Below are positions 62,005 to 64,000 of a DNA stretch of 64,000 bases, one piece after another (within the stretch, counting starts at the first letter, position 1; each line of letters opens with the position of its first letter). The DNA is from Schizophyllum amplum. Taxonomy: Eukaryota > Basidiomycota > Agaricomycetes > Agaricales > Schizophyllaceae. Made by a program: the position numbers and the translations under genes. The stretch lies in assembly GCA_007026445.1 (NCBI GenBank), contig VDMD01000094.1, forward strand, positions 1 to 64,000, in the 5' to 3' direction. The notes under the pieces were generated by a model. It searched no databases. It was not told the DNA's origin and worked only from the letters and a program-made list of their open reading frames with translations.

Positions 62005-63922
62005 TTACGGGCCACTCAGCAAAGTGAGCATCAATGTTCTAGCTTGTACCCAAAGACTCCGACGATCACCCATATCGCGCGAGTAGTACTCCGGCATGGC
62101 CAACACCGACTCCGTAAACACCTCGAGATCCTGTGGGTCAGCGAACGGACAGTGAAACGCGGGGACTTCAACAGAAGCCATATGCGCTGGGCGACGGCTC
62201 GCAGCTGCGCCCGTGGCGTCCACTTCATCGAGTTCCGCTGCGTCCACAATCTCGACCGCTGCATCTCCTGCTTCAGGGTTATGCTCTGCGTGGTGGACAA
62301 GAAGTGAGTCGTCTCTAAGCTCTTCCCAATCCACGCCGTACGTAGATGGATCGTCCACTACCTCGTCAGCGGCGATAACCGTCCCATCTGGCGCTCGTAA
62401 GCCGTGTTGAAGCACACCGAAGAAAAACAGCTCCCGGGGGCTTTGTGCTCGACGATCTGATAAGGTGAGTCGGTGATGATTCCAGCTTTCCGCCCACTCG
62501 CACGCGTCCTCGTCGATGGAGCTGAGAAAAAGGGTATGGAGGAGCCAGATGTCCTCGTCGGCGTCAGGTCGCAGATCATAGTGGATCTCCAAGTCCATGA
62601 AGAAGTTGTACCACTTGATACCGAACCCGCGCGTGACGTCAACCCAGAGGCGCTCAATTCGAATGTTGTGCACACTTCTGCAAGGTTACAGGTCCCGGTG
62701 AGGCGAGCGTACGAAAAGGTTGGTTAAACAGCGCACCTTCCCCAGATGTACGAGCCGCGTTCGACGCCGAAGTTGGTCTCCATGAACTCCGCCACCAGAA
62801 GATTCTCCACCCCATGATCACCGCGGACCCTGCTAGGTATGCCGTGCACGTTGGTCGCATCGCGGAAGAGGTCGTAAACAGTCACAGCGCGGTTGTTGTC
62901 ACTGGCGCGTATACCCGTGACTAAGCGAGAATACCCATCCACAAAGGCGTGCAGAACCACGCGCCACCGGATGAGCCCTGCATCAGGCGAGTCAGCCCGA
63001 GCATCAGAATTGCATGGTAGGCCGTACCATGCTGACCGTCGTGATGCCATAGAGAGTTGGGAGCGGCCACACAGTAGCGCCTGCGCTCAACCCGTCGATT
63101 GAGCAGATGGGCAGGCGCTCCGGTGACTCGCTCAAACGCCGCCCGAACGCGTTCGCGAGGAACGCGGTGCCCGAGATGCCTGAGGTGGCCGTCGATCATA
63201 CGACGTCCAAATGAGGGAAATACGTTGAGTATGTGCTGGAGCACTTCGTCGAGTTCGGTGTCGGAGAGGGTAGACATGGGCGCTGTAGATGAACGGTACC
63301 AACGGAGGACTTGGCCCGTCGCGGGATCCTCGTGCTGGACGTAGACCGGAGGTCCTGGTTCCACGAGCATGAGCTCCAGAGCTCTTCTACGGACGGTGCG
63401 TGCGCTGCAGCCGAACGCATCAGCGAGGTGGGTTGGGCCTCTGTATCGCAGGCCTTCTTCGAGCAGGTCGCGATCAATGTGGACGCGGGGGCGTCCTCGC
63501 CCGCCTTCTTGAATGAGATGGGAGGCCGAGGGAACATCGGCATCAAAGTCGTGAGAGATGGCGGCTGTCTCTTGTAGGGTGTCGAGCATCACGTCGAGGC
63601 TAGCCCGGATGACCTCGTATTCATCAGGTGGGAGCATAGGCTGGTTCTGTTGAATGATCAGTTGAAAATGAGGTCGAGAAAGCAGAGCAATGACGCGCAC
63701 CTGCACAACGAGCTGCCGGAATGCCATGACGGAGTCCATCTGCTCCTGTACTCGAGATATATCCCCAACATGAGCGTGGGTGGCCTGCTGCACGCGCTGC
63801 CCAAGCGTACGATACGCCACGCGGATGGTGTCCAACTGGCCGGACCAAGGCGCTGGCTGCGCAACCGTGGCCACCACGAAGGCGAGGGCGACGCATAAGA
63901 GGAATACAAGACGGCAACCCAT
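62005..63922 (-). CDS. Integrase-core (rve, DDE) protein of a mobile-element family
   Basis: Three exons (63922-63028, 62977-62737, 62677-62005) give 602 residues with no break. After an HTH-like part (HLADAFGCSARTVRRRALEL) comes the integrase core: NSLWHHDGQHG with the first Asp, joined to LIRWRVVLHAFVDGYSRLVT; RVRGDHGVEN with the second Asp; and SVHNIRIERLW with the Glu. Spacing is D-x56-D-x34-E, the retroviral-integrase pattern. The third residue is formed only after splicing. A C-terminal domain (WAESWNHHRLTLSDRRAQSP) and acidic tail follow. Similar stand-alone integrase proteins occur in many agaricomycetes. The N-terminus MGCRLVFLLCVALAFVVATV resembles a signal peptide, so the true start may be a later Met. 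No element ends were found. Confidence 0.78.
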
Positions 63923-64000
63923 TGTATACGCGTATGGCTCGTCAAGGAGTGCGACAACCCCGCGATTGACGTGGCGATGAAGATGTGGGTGGAGTAGAAG

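Overview
The window is nuclear DNA from a basidiomycete fungus, most likely an Agaricomycete. The signs are GC-rich coding sequence, genes split by many introns of about 45-60 nt with GT..AG ends, both strands used evenly, and protein families typical of mushroom-forming fungi (FunK1-type kinase fragments, small HNH-nuclease proteins, RING plus coiled-coil proteins, short F-box proteins). No bacterial, viral or organellar genes, tRNA, rRNA or CRISPR array were seen. Gene models below were spliced by eye, so exon ends are predictions.

Layout. 1-15.5 kb: a partial ATG22-like vacuolar effluxer, a secreted CE1/LpqC-type esterase, a RING protein, ribosomal protein L11, an unknown protein, a second RING/coiled-coil protein and a divergent membrane hybrid histidine kinase. 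15.9-32.5 kb: a dynamic island of duplicated and decaying families. It holds five RING/coiled-coil genes or pseudogenes (two further RING genes lie at 5.3 and 10.6 kb), three HNH loci (one intact, one truncated, one relic), four FunK1 C-lobe fragments (two open, two frameshifted), a voltage-gated K+ channel whose last intron carries a 22-bp minisatellite, and a 640-bp hAT-like MITE. Part of the island is an inverted duplication of a divergent HNH/RING gene pair. The MITE sits in the shared promoter of one copy, and the other copy shows the empty site.

32.5-49.6 kb: conserved housekeeping genes. These are a MUG/TDG DNA glycosylase, a URC1-type GTP-cyclohydrolase-II-like gene near an NCS1 permease (a plausible uracil-use pair), a HIRIP3-like chaperone, a short-chain dehydrogenase, ESCRT-II VPS25, an MDR oxidoreductase and an F-box protein. 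A 513-bp near-perfect palindromic CACTA-like MITE lies between the glycosylase and URC1.

50.6-56.6 kb: two adjacent same-strand genes. The first has a degenerate RING-like start and a HECT-like C-terminal lobe; the second is unknown and begins with an RG-rich tail. 56.6-62 kb: no convincing gene, much of it purine-biased degenerate tandem repeat. 62-63.9 kb: an intact three-exon integrase with a D-x56-D-x34-E triad.
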